Part shown: positions 6,995 through 14,069 of the stretch, piece after piece
How the letters are laid out: every line of letters starts with the position of its first letter
Numbering within the stretch: the first letter of the stretch is position 1
Assembly: GCA_023388355.1 (NCBI GenBank)
Contig: JAEWGI010000018.1
Coordinates: 1 to 18,801, forward strand
Source of the DNA: Pseudomonadota bacterium
GTDB lineage: Bacteria; Pseudomonadota; Gammaproteobacteria; Xanthomonadales; Xanthomonadaceae
Direction of reading: 5' to 3'
DNA length: 18,801 bases
Program-made: the position numbers and the translations under genes
Notes under the pieces: model-generated
Databases searched by the model: none
Told to the model about the DNA's origin: nothing
Seen by the model: the letters and a program-made list of their open reading frames with translations, nothing else

Positions 6995-8260
6995 TCAGCC
7001 CGCCGCCGTGTCCGGGGCTTCCGGCATCACCCCGCTGTACTGCGCGCGCGGGCGGATCAGGCGGTTGGCGGCCTGCTGTTCCTGGGCGTGCGCCAGCCAG
7101 CCGGCCAGGCGGCCGGCGGCGAACATCACCAGTGCGGGCGCCGCGGGCAGTCCGTGCACGTGGCAGATCGCGGCCAGCATGCCGTCGATGTTGGGCAGGC
7201 GGCCGCTGGTGTCGGCGGCCGCGGCCACCAGCGCTTCGATCTGGGCCATGCGCGGGTCGCCGGCGCGGTATCGGCGCAGCATCGCCAGCACCTCGGCGCC
7301 GCGCGGGTCGCCCTCGGGATAGAGCACGTGGTGGAAGCCGGGCAGCTCGTCGCCGCGGCGCCAGCGCTCGCCGACGAGGGCGGCCGGCGAGTCCGCCGCC
7401 GCGGCGTCGGCGATCAGTGCACAGGCGCGCGCGGTGGCACCGCCGTGGCGCGGGCCAGACAGCGCCGCCAGGCCGGCGCAGACCGTGCCGTGCAGGTGGG
7501 CGCCGGTGGAGGCGACCACGCGCGCGGCAAAGGCCGACACGTTGAGCTCGTGGTCGGCGCACAGCACCAGGGCCGCGCGCACCAGCTCGGCGAAGGCCTC
7601 GTCGCCCGGCCGCCAGGCCTCGGCCAGCAGGCGGTGCACCGGGCGGCCGTCGGGCGTGCCGGCGACCAGCAGGGCTGCGTTCTGGCGCAGCAGGCTCGCG
7701 GCGATGCGGCGGCGCGCGGCGGGCGCGGCGTTGAGCGAGTCGCGCTCGTCCACGGCCAGCAGCGGGATCGCCGCCATCGCGCGTTTGAGCGGCGGCAGGC
7801 CGCGATCGTTGGCGATCGGCGCCACGCGCGCGGGCCAGCCGCCGGCAGGCGGTGGATCGAAGGGGTCGGCCTGGCCGCAGTCCCAGAGCAGGCGCGCGGC
7901 GTCCTCGAGCGTGGCCCCCTCGCGCACCAGCGCCACCGCGCTGCGGCCGCGGTAGTAGGGGCTGTCGGGGCGGATCAGCGAGATCGCGGTCTCCAGCACC
8001 GGCAGGCCGCGGTCCAGGCTTTGCGCGGCCCCGCGGGCAGCGCCGCGGCCGGCCTTCTTGCGCTGGGCCAGGCGGTCGACGTCGCGGCGCAGGTAGACGC
8101 GGCTGCGGTGGTCGGGCCCGGGCCGGGACTCGATCAGGCCGCGGCTGACGTAGGCGTACAGGGTGGCGCGGCTGATGCCGAGCACGGCGCAGGCTTCGCG
8201 GGCGGGGATCAGGTCGTGACCGGCGGGGGGCGGCTGGGGCATGGGTTCAGCTTGATCCAT
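6995..8260 (-). CDS. Helix-turn-helix/citrate synthase fusion, likely prp regulator
   Basis: The protein (421 aa from this start) has a MerR/excisionase-like helix-turn-helix at about residues 17-62: LIPAREACAVLGISRATLYA, then YVSRGLIES and VYLRRDVDRLA. A citrate synthase fold follows (about 95-415). Alignment by eye to PrpC shows the three catalytic positions kept: His272 in GPRHGGA, His311 in GFHHVLYPEGDPR and Asp359 in NIDGM. The substrate-binding HELNVSAF segment is present too. It is read divergently from prpB, so a role as a transcription factor sensing a cycle metabolite is inferred; residual catalytic activity is possible. An in-frame ATG at 8242 (Met7) is an equally good start, because the ATG at 8260 lies inside a palindrome. 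Neither has a Shine-Dalgarno. No experimentally studied homologue is known to me. Confidence 0.85.
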   Translation of the reverse strand: MDQAEPMPQPPPAGHDLIPAREACAVLGISRATLYAYVSRGLIESRPGPDHRSRVYLRRDVDRLAQRKKAGRGAARGAAQSLDRGLPVLETAISLIRPDSPYYRGRSAVALVREGATLEDAARLLWDCGQADPFDPPPAGGWPARVAPIANDRGLPPLKRAMAAIPLLAVDERDSLNAAPAARRRIAASLLRQNAALLVAGTPDGRPVHRLLAEAWRPGDEAFAELVRAALVLCADHELNVSAFAARVVASTGAHLHGTVCAGLAALSGPRHGGATARACALIADAAAADSPAALVGERWRRGDELPGFHHVLYPEGDPRGAEVLAMLRRYRAGDPRMAQIEALVAAAADTSGRLPNIDGMLAAICHVHGLPAAPALVMFAAGRLAGWLAHAQEQQAANRLIRPRAQYSGVMPEAPDTAAG

Positions 8261-8278
8261 TCAATCAAGATTGATCAA
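8252..8278. promoter_or_regulatory. Nested AT-rich palindrome, candidate operator of the prp divergent promoter
   Basis: Two inverted repeats share this 27-bp site. The outer pair is TTGATC (8252-8257) and GATCAA (8273-8278); the inner pair is TCAATC (8261-8266) and GATTGA (8269-8274). It is an island of AT-rich sequence in about 70% GC DNA, lies between the divergent regulator gene and prpB, and overlaps the first ATG of the regulator. These are the expected properties of an autoregulatory operator bound by the HTH-citrate synthase protein; binding is inferred. Confidence 0.6.
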
Positions 8279-8299
8279 CCTCACGAAGGATGCCACATT
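8271..8299 (+). promoter_or_regulatory. Weak candidate promoter for prpB
   Basis: TTGATC (8271-8276) could serve as a -35 box with a 17-bp spacer to CACATT (8294-8299) as a poor -10 box. The -35 would overlap the palindromic operator candidate, so repressor binding would block polymerase. The -10 matches consensus at only three of six positions. Confidence 0.25.
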
Positions 8300-8340
8300 G
8301 CCCGCATCCGGGACATCCCCCACGTCGCACGCAGGCCGCC

Positions 8341-9237
8341 ATGTCCGCCCAGACCGTCATCGCTTCCCCCGGCGCGCGCTTCCGCGCCGCCCTCGCCGCC
8401 GAATCGCCGCTGCAGGTGATCGGCGCGATCAACGCCAACCACGCGCTGCTGGCCCGGCGCGCCGGCTACCGCGCGATCTACCTGTCCGGCGGCGGCGTGG
8501 CGGCCGGCTCGCTGGGCCTGCCCGACCTCGGCATCAACACGCTCGAGGACGTGCTGATCGACGTGCGCCGGATCACCGACGTCTGCGACCTGCCGCTGCT
8601 GGTCGACATCGACACCGGCTTCGGGCCGAGCGCGTTCAACATCGAGCGCACGGTGAAGTCGCTGATCAAGGCCGGCGCGGCGGCCTGCCACATCGAGGAC
8701 CAGGTGGGCGCCAAGCGCTGCGGGCACCGGCCGGGCAAGGAGATCGTGTCGCAGGACGAGATGGTCGACCGGGTCAAGGCCGCGGCCGATGCGAAGACCG
8801 ATCCGGACTTCTTCCTGATCGCGCGCACCGACGCGATCCAGGTCGACGGCGTGGATGCGGCGATCGCGCGCGCCATCGCCTGCGTCGAGGCCGGCGCCGA
8901 CGGCATCTTCGCCGAGGCCGCCCATGACCTCGACACCTATCGCCGCTTCGTCGACGCGGTGAAGGCGCCGGTGCTGGCCAACATCACCGAGTTCGGCGCT
9001 ACCCCGCTGTTCTCGCGCGACGAGCTGGCCTCGGCCGGCGTCGCCATCCAGCTGTATCCGCTGTCGGCGTTCCGCGCCATGAACAAGGCGGCGGAGAACG
9101 TGTACGAGGCGATCCGCCGCGACGGCCACCAGCAGAACGTGGTCGATACGATGCAGACCCGCGAGGAGCTGTACGAACGCATCGGCTATCACGACTTCGA
9201 GCGCCGGCTCGACGCGCTGTTCGCGGCCAACCGGTGA
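8341..9237 (+). CDS. prpB: 2-methylisocitrate lyase
   Basis: The 298-residue enzyme cleaves 2-methylisocitrate into pyruvate and succinate, the last step of the 2-methylcitrate cycle. It has the isocitrate lyase/PEP mutase fold signatures: [15 protein letters not shown] (residues 48-62), metal-binding DIDTGFG (89-95), [12 protein letters not shown] (118-129, with catalytic Cys127 in KRCGH) and the distal [11 protein letters not shown] (214-224). The KRCGH form, NITEFG and length near 295 point to PrpB rather than isocitrate lyase (KxCGH in about 430 aa). The ATG at 8341 starts the canonical N-terminus; the frame is open 17 codons upstream without family similarity. It is the first gene of the prp operon, read divergently from the HTH-citrate synthase regulator. 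Confidence 0.96.
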   Translation: MSAQTVIASPGARFRAALAAESPLQVIGAINANHALLARRAGYRAIYLSGGGVAAGSLGLPDLGINTLEDVLIDVRRITDVCDLPLLVDIDTGFGPSAFNIERTVKSLIKAGAAACHIEDQVGAKRCGHRPGKEIVSQDEMVDRVKAAADAKTDPDFFLIARTDAIQVDGVDAAIARAIACVEAGADGIFAEAAHDLDTYRRFVDAVKAPVLANITEFGATPLFSRDELASAGVAIQLYPLSAFRAMNKAAENVYEAIRRDGHQQNVVDTMQTREELYERIGYHDFERRLDALFAANR

Positions 9238-9279
9238 GCAGGCCGCGATGAGTACGCCGCTGCGCTGGTCGGCCGGCGG

Positions 9280-9307
9280 GCCGGACGGGCTGCAGGCTCC
9301 GTCCGGC
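9280..9307. repeat. Perfect inverted repeat in the prpB-prpC gap
   Basis: GCCGGACGG and CCGTCCGGC form a 9-bp GC-rich stem with a 10-base loop, in the middle of the 204-bp gap between prpB and prpC. There is no T-tract, so it is more likely an mRNA-stabilising or processing hairpin than a terminator. The remaining gap holds no gene with coding character. Confidence 0.5.
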
Positions 9308-9427
9308 GACCTCCGGCGCGTGCGGGCGCGGCGCGATCGCCGCTTCGATTGTTCCAACGCAGCACCCCACAGCCACCGGACAGCCACCTGTCGGCGCGAC
9401 CCGCGGACGCGGCCGGCCGAGGCAGCC

Positions 9428-9433
9428 AAGGAG
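9428..9433 (+). promoter_or_regulatory. Ribosome binding site that decides the prpC start
   Basis: AAGGAG lies eight bases before ATG at 9442 but only two bases before the in-frame ATG at 9436. The spacing selects 9442 (MSQDTP) as the start. Confidence 0.7.
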
Positions 9434-9441
9434 ACATGCGC

Positions 9442-10599
9442 ATGAGCCAGGACACCCCCACCCCCGCATTCAAGCCGAAGAAGTCGGTCGCCCTGAGCGG
9501 CACCGCCGCCGGCAACACCGCGCTGTGCACCGTCGGCCGCACCGGCAACGACCTGGCCTATCGCGGCTACGACATCCTCGACCTGGCCACGGACTCGGAG
9601 TTCGAGGAAATCGCGCACCTGCTGGTGCACGGCAACCTGCCCAACCGCGCCGAGCTCGCGGCGTACAAGGCGAAGCTGAAGTCGCTGCGCGGCCTGCCGG
9701 CGGCGGTGAAGGCCGCGCTGGAGCAGCTGCCGCCGTCGGCGCACCCGATGGACGTGATGCGCACCGGCGTGTCGGTGCTGGGCTGCGTGAAGCCGGAATC
9801 GGCCGACCACAACCACCCCGGCGCGCGCGATATCGCCGACCGCCTGATGGCCTCGCTCGGCTCGATGCTGCTGTACTGGTACCACTTCGCCTACAACGGC
9901 AGGCGCATCGAGGTGGAAACCGACGACGACTCGATCGGCGGCCACTTCCTGCACCTGCTGCATGGCGAGAAGCCGAAGGACAGCTGGGTGCGCGCCATGC
10001 ACACCTCGCTGATCCTCTACGCCGAGCACGAGTTCAACGCCTCCACCTTCGCCAGCCGCGTGGTCGCGGGCACCGGCTCGGACATGCATTCGGCGATCTG
10101 CGCCGGCATCGGCGCGCTGCGCGGCCCGAAGCACGGCGGCGCCAACGAGGTCGCGTTCGAGATCCAGAAGCGCTACGGGTCGCCGGACGAGGCCGAGGCC
10201 GACATCCGCGAGCGCGTGGGGCGCAAGGAGGTGGTGATCGGCTTCGGGCATCCGGTCTATACCGTGTCCGATCCGCGCAACAAGGTGATCAGGCAGGTGG
10301 CGAAGGAGCTGTCGGAGGAAGCGGGCAGCACGAAGATGTACGCCATCGCCGAGCGCCTCGAGAGCGTGATGTGGGACATCAAGAAGATGTTCCCCAACCT
10401 CGACTGGTTCAGCGCGGTGAGCTACCACGTGATGGGCGTGCCGACCGACATGTTCACCCCGCTGTTCGTGATCGCGCGCACCAGCGGCTGGAGCGCGCAC
10501 GTCATCGAGCAGCGCATCGACGGCAAGATCATCCGGCCGAGCGCGAACTACACCGGGCCGGAAGACCAGAAGTTCGTGCCGATCGACCAGCGCCCCTGA
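9442..10599 (+). CDS. prpC: 2-methylcitrate synthase
   Basis: The 385-residue enzyme condenses propionyl-CoA with oxaloacetate to 2-methylcitrate. The citrate synthase fold is complete, with the catalytic triad His231 (GPKHGGANE), His270 ([13 protein letters not shown]) and Asp321 (NLDWFSA), plus [19 protein letters not shown] (196-214). PrpC-type features are the short length (GltA is about 430), the N-terminal [15 protein letters not shown] (18-32) and YRGYDI (40-45), and [11 protein letters not shown] rather than the GltA HRVYKNYDPR. The start is set by a well-placed AAGGAG. It sits second in the prp operon, downstream of prpB. The divergent HTH-citrate synthase protein is its distant paralogue. 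Confidence 0.95.
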   Translation: MSQDTPTPAFKPKKSVALSGTAAGNTALCTVGRTGNDLAYRGYDILDLATDSEFEEIAHLLVHGNLPNRAELAAYKAKLKSLRGLPAAVKAALEQLPPSAHPMDVMRTGVSVLGCVKPESADHNHPGARDIADRLMASLGSMLLYWYHFAYNGRRIEVETDDDSIGGHFLHLLHGEKPKDSWVRAMHTSLILYAEHEFNASTFASRVVAGTGSDMHSAICAGIGALRGPKHGGANEVAFEIQKRYGSPDEAEADIRERVGRKEVVIGFGHPVYTVSDPRNKVIRQVAKELSEEAGSTKMYAIAERLESVMWDIKKMFPNLDWFSAVSYHVMGVPTDMFTPLFVIARTSGWSAHVIEQRIDGKIIRPSANYTGPEDQKFVPIDQRP

Positions 10600-10611
10600 C
10601 TTTGCTCCCTC

Positions 10612-10625
10612 CCCCGCCTGCGGGG
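10612..10625. repeat. Short palindrome just after prpC
   Basis: CCCCGC, CT, GCGGGG form a 6-bp perfect stem 13 bases after the prpC stop. It resembles the core of the repeats upstream of mlaE and forms the first member of a hairpin pair filling the prpC-acnD gap. Confidence 0.5.
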
Positions 10626-10723
10626 CATTGCGCCCTTCACGGGTGGAGGGCCGGGGTGGGGGCAGGCCGTCGCATCGCTGCAAGAACGCGCGCTGCGCGC
10701 GCGCCCCCATCGCCCTTCGGGCA

Positions 10724-10745
10724 CTTCCCCCGCAAGCGGGGGAAG
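10724..10745. repeat. 10-bp perfect palindrome before acnD
   Basis: CTTCCCCCGC, AA, GCGGGGGAAG form a perfect 10-bp stem with a two-base loop 33 bp before the acnD start. The C-run/GCAAGC/G-run core matches the cleanest unit of the mlaF-mlaE array. This suggests a dispersed intergenic repeat family. A smaller GCCC-TTC-GGGC hairpin lies at about 10712-10722. Confidence 0.6.
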
Positions 10746-10778
10746 GGCAAGACAGTCCCCTTCTCCGAGTCGCCAGCC

Positions 10779-13397
10779 ATGAACAGCCAGCACCGCAAAT
10801 CCCTCCCCGGCACGAAGCTCGACTGGTTCGACGCGCGCGAAGCCGTCGAGGCCATCCGCCCGGGCGCCTGGGCCGCGCTGCCCTACACCGCGCGCGTGCA
10901 CGCCGAGAACATTGTCCGCCGCGCCGAGCCGGCGCGGGTCGGCGACTACCTCGTCCAGCTGATCGAGCGCCGGCGCGACACCGACTTCCCCTGGTTCCCC
11001 GCGCGCGTGGTCTGCCACGACATCCTCGGCCAGACCGCGCTGGTGGACCTGGCCGGCCTGCGCGATGCGATCGCCGACCAGGGCGGCGACCCAGCCCAGG
11101 TCAATCCGGTGGTGCCGGTGCAGCTGATTGTCGACCACTCGCTGGCGGTCGAATGCGGCGGCTTCGACCCGCAGGCATTCACGAAGAACCGCGCAATCGA
11201 GGACCGTCGCAACGAAGACCGCTTCCACTTCATCGACTGGACGAAGCACGCTTTCGAGAACGTCGACGTGATCCCGCCGGGCAACGGGATCATGCACCAG
11301 ATCAACCTGGAGAAGATGTCGCCGGTGGTCTACGTCCAGGACGGCGTGGCCTTCCCCGACACCTGCGTGGGCACCGACTCGCATACGCCACATGTCGATG
11401 CGCTGGGCGTGATCGCGATCGGCGTGGGCGGGCTGGAGGCCGAGAGCGTGATGCTCGGCCGCGCCTCGTGGATGCGCACGCCGGAGATGGTGGGTGTGGA
11501 GCTCGCCGGCAGGCCCGCGCCCGGCATCACCGCCACCGACGTGGTGCTGGCGCTGACCGAGTTCCTGCGCCAGTCCAAGGTGGTCGGCGCCTACCTCGAG
11601 TTCCGCGGCCCCGGCGCGGCGGCGCTCACCGTCGGCGACCGCGCCACGATCTCGAACATGGCGCCCGAGTACGGCGCCACCGCGGCGATGTTCTTCATCG
11701 ACGGCAACACGCTCGACTACCTGCGCCTGACCGGCCGCGAGGACGAGCAGGTCGCGCTGGTCGAGACCTATGCGAAGGCCGCCGGCCTGTGGGCCGATGA
11801 TCTGGCGCAGGCGCAGTACGAGCGCACCCTGCATTTCGACCTGTCGAGCGTCGTGCGCAACATGGCCGGCCCATCGAACCCGCACCGGCGCCTGCCCACC
11901 AGCGCGCTGGCCGAGCGCGGCATCGCCGATGCCGCCAAGCTCGCATCCGGCAAGGCGGAACAGGCGCAGGGGCTGATGCCCGACGGCGCGGTGATCATCG
12001 CCGCCATCACCAGCTGCACCAACACCTCCAACCCGCGCAATGTGATCGCCGCCGGGCTGATCGCGCGCAACGCCAATGCGAAGGGGCTTGCCAGCAAGCC
12101 CTGGGTAAAGACCTCGCTGGCGCCGGGCTCGAAGGCGGTGCAGCTGTACCTGGAAGAATCGGGCCTGTTGCCGGAGCTGGGGCGGCTGGGCTTCGGCATC
12201 GTCGGCTTCGCCTGCACCACCTGCAACGGCATGAGCGGCGCGCTCGATCCGGCGATCCAGCACGAGATCCTCGAGCGCGACCTGTACTCGGTGGCCGTGC
12301 TCAGCGGCAACCGCAATTTCGACGGCCGCATCCATCCCCACGCCAAGCAGGCCTTCCTCGCCTCGCCGCCGCTGGTGATCGCCTATGCCATCGCCGGCAC
12401 GGTGCGCTTCGACATCGAGAAGGACGCGCTGGGGGTCGACGCCGACGGCAATCCGGTCACGCTCAAGGACCTGTGGCCCAGCGACGAGGAGATCGACGCG
12501 GTGGTCAAGGCCAGCGTGAAACCCGAGCAGTACCGCGCCGTGTACGGGCCGATGTTCAAGCTCCGGGTCGAGTCGGGCGCAACCGTGAGCCCGCTCTACG
12601 ACTGGCGCCCGACGAGCACCTACATCCGCCGCCCGCCGTACTGGGAAGGCGCGCTCGCCGGCGAACGCACGCTGCGCGGCATGCGCGCGCTGGCGGTGCT
12701 GGGCGACAACATCACCACCGACCACCTCTCGCCTTCGAACGCGATCATGGCCGACAGCGCGGCCGGCGAATATCTGGCGTCGATGGGCCTGCCCGAGGAG
12801 GACTTCAACTCCTACGCCACCCACCGCGGCGACCACCTCACCGCGCAGCGCGCCACCTTCGCCAACCCCAAGCTGCTCAACGAGATGGTGCGCAACGCAG
12901 ACGGCAGCGTGCGCCAGGGTTCGCTGGCGCGGCTGGAGCCGGAAGGCGAGGTGATGCGCATGTGGGAGGTGATCGAGGCCTACATGCAGCGCAGGCAGCC
13001 GCTGGTGATCATCGCCGGCGCCGACTACGGCCAGGGCAGCTCGCGCGACTGGGCCGCCAAGGGCGTGCGCCTGGCCGGGGTGGAGGCGATCGTCGCAGAG
13101 GGCTTCGAGCGCATCCATCGCACCAACCTGATCGGAATGGGCGTGCTGCCGCTGGAGTTCCGGCCGGGCACCACGCGGCTCACGCTGGGCATCGACGGCA
13201 GCGAGACCTTCGACGTCACCGGCACGCCCGCGCCGGGCGCGACGCTCAGCCTGGTGATCCACCAGCGCGACGGCGGGCGGGTCGAGGTGCCGGTGACCTG
13301 CCGCCTGGATTCGGACGAGGAACTGGCGATCTACCAGGCCGGCGGCGTGCTGCAGCGCTTCGCCCAGGACTTCCTGGCGGCCAATCGGGCGGCCTGA
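10779..13397 (+). CDS. acnD: Fe/S-dependent 2-methylcitrate dehydratase AcnD
   Basis: The 872-residue aconitase-family enzyme dehydrates 2-methylcitrate to a 2-methylaconitate isomer, and family work shows it needs PrpF in vivo. The three [4Fe-4S] ligand cysteines are present: Cys413 in AITSCTNTSNPR, and Cys479 and Cys482 in FACTTCNG. Other aconitase blocks are VDHSL (118-122), VGTDSHTPHVDALGVIAIGV (197-216), GDNITTDHLSPS (642-653) and the swivel loop YGQGSSRDWAAKG (750-762). The length and the N-terminus (LPGTKLDWFDAREAVEAI) match the AcnD/AcnM subfamily rather than AcnA (about 900 aa) or AcnB. The ATG at 10779 is the first that gives the family N-terminus, although the frame is open more than 1 kb upstream through prpC. 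No strong Shine-Dalgarno is seen. It is third in the operon, after a gap with two hairpins. Confidence 0.93.
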   Translation: MNSQHRKSLPGTKLDWFDAREAVEAIRPGAWAALPYTARVHAENIVRRAEPARVGDYLVQLIERRRDTDFPWFPARVVCHDILGQTALVDLAGLRDAIADQGGDPAQVNPVVPVQLIVDHSLAVECGGFDPQAFTKNRAIEDRRNEDRFHFIDWTKHAFENVDVIPPGNGIMHQINLEKMSPVVYVQDGVAFPDTCVGTDSHTPHVDALGVIAIGVGGLEAESVMLGRASWMRTPEMVGVELAGRPAPGITATDVVLALTEFLRQSKVVGAYLEFRGPGAAALTVGDRATISNMAPEYGATAAMFFIDGNTLDYLRLTGREDEQVALVETYAKAAGLWADDLAQAQYERTLHFDLSSVVRNMAGPSNPHRRLPTSALAERGIADAAKLASGKAEQAQGLMPDGAVIIAAITSCTNTSNPRNVIAAGLIARNANAKGLASKPWVKTSLAPGSKAVQLYLEESGLLPELGRLGFGIVGFACTTCNGMSGALDPAIQHEILERDLYSVAVLSGNRNFDGRIHPHAKQAFLASPPLVIAYAIAGTVRFDIEKDALGVDADGNPVTLKDLWPSDEEIDAVVKASVKPEQYRAVYGPMFKLRVESGATVSPLYDWRPTSTYIRRPPYWEGALAGERTLRGMRALAVLGDNITTDHLSPSNAIMADSAAGEYLASMGLPEEDFNSYATHRGDHLTAQRATFANPKLLNEMVRNADGSVRQGSLARLEPEGEVMRMWEVIEAYMQRRQPLVIIAGADYGQGSSRDWAAKGVRLAGVEAIVAEGFERIHRTNLIGMGVLPLEFRPGTTRLTLGIDGSETFDVTGTPAPGATLSLVIHQRDGGRVEVPVTCRLDSDEELAIYQAGGVLQRFAQDFLAANRAA

Positions 13398-13506
13398 GCC
13401 TCGCACGGATGCGTACCTGGCAAAGCGGGCCCGTGGCACCCCGGAGCAGGATTGTCGAAAACCGGGCGGGACGTTCGTCGTAGCCGCACATCCACACGAA
13501 CAGGGC

Positions 13507-13977
13507 ATGACCATGACCGAGCAAGCCACCCCCGGAACCGTCCACCTCCACCGTATCCTGCGCGCCCCGCGCGCGCGGGTGTATCGCGCATTCACCGAGC
13601 CTGATGCGCTGCTGCGCTGGCTGCCGCCCTACGGATTCCTCGCCAGGCTCCACGATTTCACCCCGGGCGTGGGCGGCGGCTACCGCATGTCCTTCATCAA
13701 CTTCGGCACGGGCTCCGCCCATTCGTTCACGGTGAAGTTCGTTGAGCTCGTCGAGAATCGGCGCATCCGCCACACCGACACCTTCGACAGCCCCGGCCCA
13801 CCCGGCGAGATGGACGTGACGGTGGAGTTGAAGGACAGCGTTGCCGGCACCGAGCTGCGGATCGTGCAGGCCGGCATCCCCGCCGCGATCCCTGTCGACC
13901 TGTGCCATCTCGGCTGGCGCGAGTCCCTGGACATGCTGGAGAAACTGGTGGAACCGGAGATTCCGGACCAGGGCTGA
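13507..13977 (+). CDS. SRPBCC-family (AHSA1-like) protein within the prp operon
   Basis: The 156-residue soluble protein has the SRPBCC/activator-of-Hsp90 C-terminal-like fold signature: HRILRAPRARVYRAFTEPDA (residues 15-34), then LLRWLPPYGF, followed by YRMSFINFGTG and late LCHLGWRESLDMLEKLV (131-147), the C-terminal helix of such proteins. Members bind hydrophobic ligands and have diverse roles; no specific substrate can be named. It lies co-directionally between acnD (109-bp gap) and the rhodanese-prpF fusion (92-bp gap), so it may be co-transcribed, although it is not a standard 2-methylcitrate cycle gene. An in-frame ATG at 13513 is an alternative start. The function in this context is unknown. 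Confidence 0.85.
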   Translation: MTMTEQATPGTVHLHRILRAPRARVYRAFTEPDALLRWLPPYGFLARLHDFTPGVGGGYRMSFINFGTGSAHSFTVKFVELVENRRIRHTDTFDSPGPPGEMDVTVELKDSVAGTELRIVQAGIPAAIPVDLCHLGWRESLDMLEKLVEPEIPDQG

Positions 13978-13993
13978 GCGTGGCCGGAGACAG

Positions 13994-14016
13994 GCGGGCG
14001 ACACTGGGATGCCCGC
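13994..14016. repeat. Inverted repeat after the SRPBCC gene
   Basis: GCGGGC (13994-13999) and GCCCGC (14011-14016) form a 6-bp stem with an 11-base loop just after the SRPBCC stop. No T-run follows. It is weak and possibly fortuitous in GC-rich DNA. Confidence 0.3.
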
Positions 14017-14069
14017 TGGCGGACGCCATGGCCGGCAAGTGATCACGAACACCAACGCAGGAAACCCCC

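Noticed and set aside
9248..9445. 65-codon plus-strand frame between prpB and prpC ending on the prpC start
   Set aside because: Same chance ATGA effect, poor ribosome site, Arg-rich shadow-like composition, and it contains the hairpin at 9280-9307.
9525..10778. Upstream extension of the acnD frame by more than 400 codons through prpC
   Set aside because: The extension overlaps a fully supported prpC gene and has Arg/Ala/Gly-rich composition. The AcnD family N-terminus begins at 10779.
13452..13480. Possible promoter (TTGTCG) in front of the SRPBCC gene
   Set aside because: No acceptable -10 box at a 16-18 bp spacing.
10548..13595. Very long open frame (about 1000 codons) antisense to acnD, and similar long ones antisense to prpB-prpC (8281-10710) and prpD/peptidase (15775-18306)
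   Set aside because: High-GC DNA with G/C third positions suppresses stops in the opposite strand. The translations are Arg/Ala/His-rich without any family signature, while the plus-strand or minus-strand real genes carry complete active sites.
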